NCBI GenBank assembly: GCA_028876495.1
Contig: JAGWRO010000070.1
Location: 1-64,000 of the forward strand
DNA length: 64,000 nt
Origin: Bacteroidota bacterium
Lineage (GTDB): Bacteria > Bacteroidota > Bacteroidia > Chitinophagales > Chitinophagaceae
Direction of reading: 5' to 3'
Positions 63,418-64,000 of the stretch are shown here, piece by piece. Under the pieces are notes generated by a model. It was not told the DNA's origin. It searched no databases and was given only the letters and a program-made list of their open reading frames with translations. The translations under genes were made by a program, and so were the position numbers. How positions within the stretch are numbered: the first letter of the stretch is position 1; each line of letters starts with the position of its first letter.

Positions 63418-64000
63418 TTAAACCCTTACATTAATATTTTGATCCGATAAATATTTTTTAAGTTCCGGAATTTTTATTTCTGCAAAATGAAAAACACTTG
63501 CCGCCAAAGCTGCGTCTGCATTGTCATTCAGAAAAACATCCGCAAAATGCTTCATCGTGCCTGCTCCGCCGGAAGCAATCACCGGGACAGAAAGTTTATC
63601 GCAAAATAAAGCGGTAACGTCATGTGCAAAACCATTTTTAGTACCATCGTTGTTCATGGAGGTCAGCAATATTTCACCTGCTCCCAATTCGATTCCTTTC
63701 TTTGCCCAATCAAAAGCCGGCATATCAGTTTTAGTTCTTCCTCCATTCAGGTAAACATACCATTTATTATCGCTTTCCTTTTTTGTGTCTATTGCCAAAA
63801 CTACACACTGGCTGCCAAATTCTTTCGCCATATCACTTATCAGTTGTGGATTTTTAAATGCCGCTGTATTTATAGAAACCTTATCGGCACCATTTTGCAA
63901 TAATTCATGAGCATTTTCAACAGAAGAAATACCTCCACCAACCGTGAAAGGAATATTTATATTGGCGGCAATCTTTTTTACGAGTTCAGCGAATGTTTTC
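63418..64000 (-). CDS. hisF: imidazole glycerol phosphate synthase subunit HisF, partial
   Basis: This is the C-terminal part of HisF; the N-terminus lies past the right edge of the window, so about 194 of the usual 251 residues are seen. The reading frame remains open to the edge and includes [17 protein letters not shown] upstream of an internal ATG that could be mistaken for a start. The central catalytic aspartate is in [11 protein letters not shown], and [16 protein letters not shown] and [14 protein letters not shown] are characteristic. The enzyme forms the imidazole ring with HisH. hisIE lies downstream. Confidence 0.95.
   Translation of the reverse strand, partial: KTFAELVKKIAANINIPFTVGGGISSVENAHELLQNGADKVSINTAAFKNPQLISDMAKEFGSQCVVLAIDTKKESDNKWYVYLNGGRTKTDMPAFDWAKKGIELGAGEILLTSMNNDGTKNGFAHDVTALFCDKLSVPVIASGGAGTMKHFADVFLNDNADAALAASVFHFAEIKIPELKKYLSDQNINVRV

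Noticed and set aside
1-64000. tRNA, rRNA, CRISPR or prophage genes
   Set aside because: I read the intergenic regions for cloverleaf arms, conserved rRNA segments and spaced repeats and saw none; a tRNA scan would confirm.

Overview
The window is AT-rich chromosomal DNA from a member of the Bacteroidota, most likely Chitinophagaceae or a close relative. Several things point that way: -7 boxes of the form TAnnTTTG, A-rich start regions instead of strong Shine-Dalgarno sequences, and family content typical of the phylum (DUF4270 lipoprotein, putative porin, MG2/TonB-plug protein, DUF3810, DUF6364 antitoxin). It is mostly ordinary housekeeping and cell-envelope sequence. I recognised no rRNA, tRNA, CRISPR array, insertion sequence or prophage.

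Left part (1-15 kb). A decayed nucleotidyltransferase/HepT-like remnant sits at the edge, followed by an RlpA-like protein and a CHAD protein. Next is a sugar-acid module: a hexuronate-type MFS carrier and KDPG aldolase on the minus strand diverge from KDG kinase on the plus strand, and the gap between them carries three LacI-type operator-like sites. Then come an EVE / cysteine-free sirtuin / membrane-protein operon, two tandem tatA genes, smc and a two-domain universal stress protein. A DUF4270 lipoprotein is coupled to a short, degenerate GT5 (glycogen-synthase-like) protein.

Middle (15-45 kb). The run panC, a flippase-like membrane protein, rfaE2, ppk1, ppx, panB reads as one direction of transcription and joins pantothenate, heptose-nucleotide and polyphosphate functions. 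It is followed by an ALDH7 dehydrogenase, a subtilase with a large insert, DinB, the NAD(P)HX repair fusion, a DUF6364/PIN toxin-antitoxin pair, dapD, three glycosyltransferases for a surface glycan, tsaC, a DEAD-box helicase, the DUF177-rpmF-plsX cluster, an Omp85-like barrel, DUF2752/TM2 proteins, a c-type cytochrome, a CE2-like esterase and a probable tyrosine phenol-lyase.

Right part (45-64 kb). An MG2/TonB-plug protein, an ABC ATPase next to a TolC protein without permease or adaptor, purine nucleoside phosphorylase with a porin, an acetyltransferase, two nucleotide-sugar-epimerase-like oxidoreductases and two TMEM175 channels lie here. A small gene-poor pocket (55.5-57.8 kb) holds a frameshifted EthD gene, a small lipoprotein and a secreted trypsin-like protease. 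A GH30-GH5 glycanase operon and hisIE/hisF (hisF cut by the window edge) close the window.

No obviously new multi-gene defence or metabolic system stands out. The signals most worth following are a degenerate 18-base motif recurring in many intergenic gaps on both strands, the degenerate GT5/DUF4270 pair, the operator trio of the KDG module, and the sirtuin with no cysteine.
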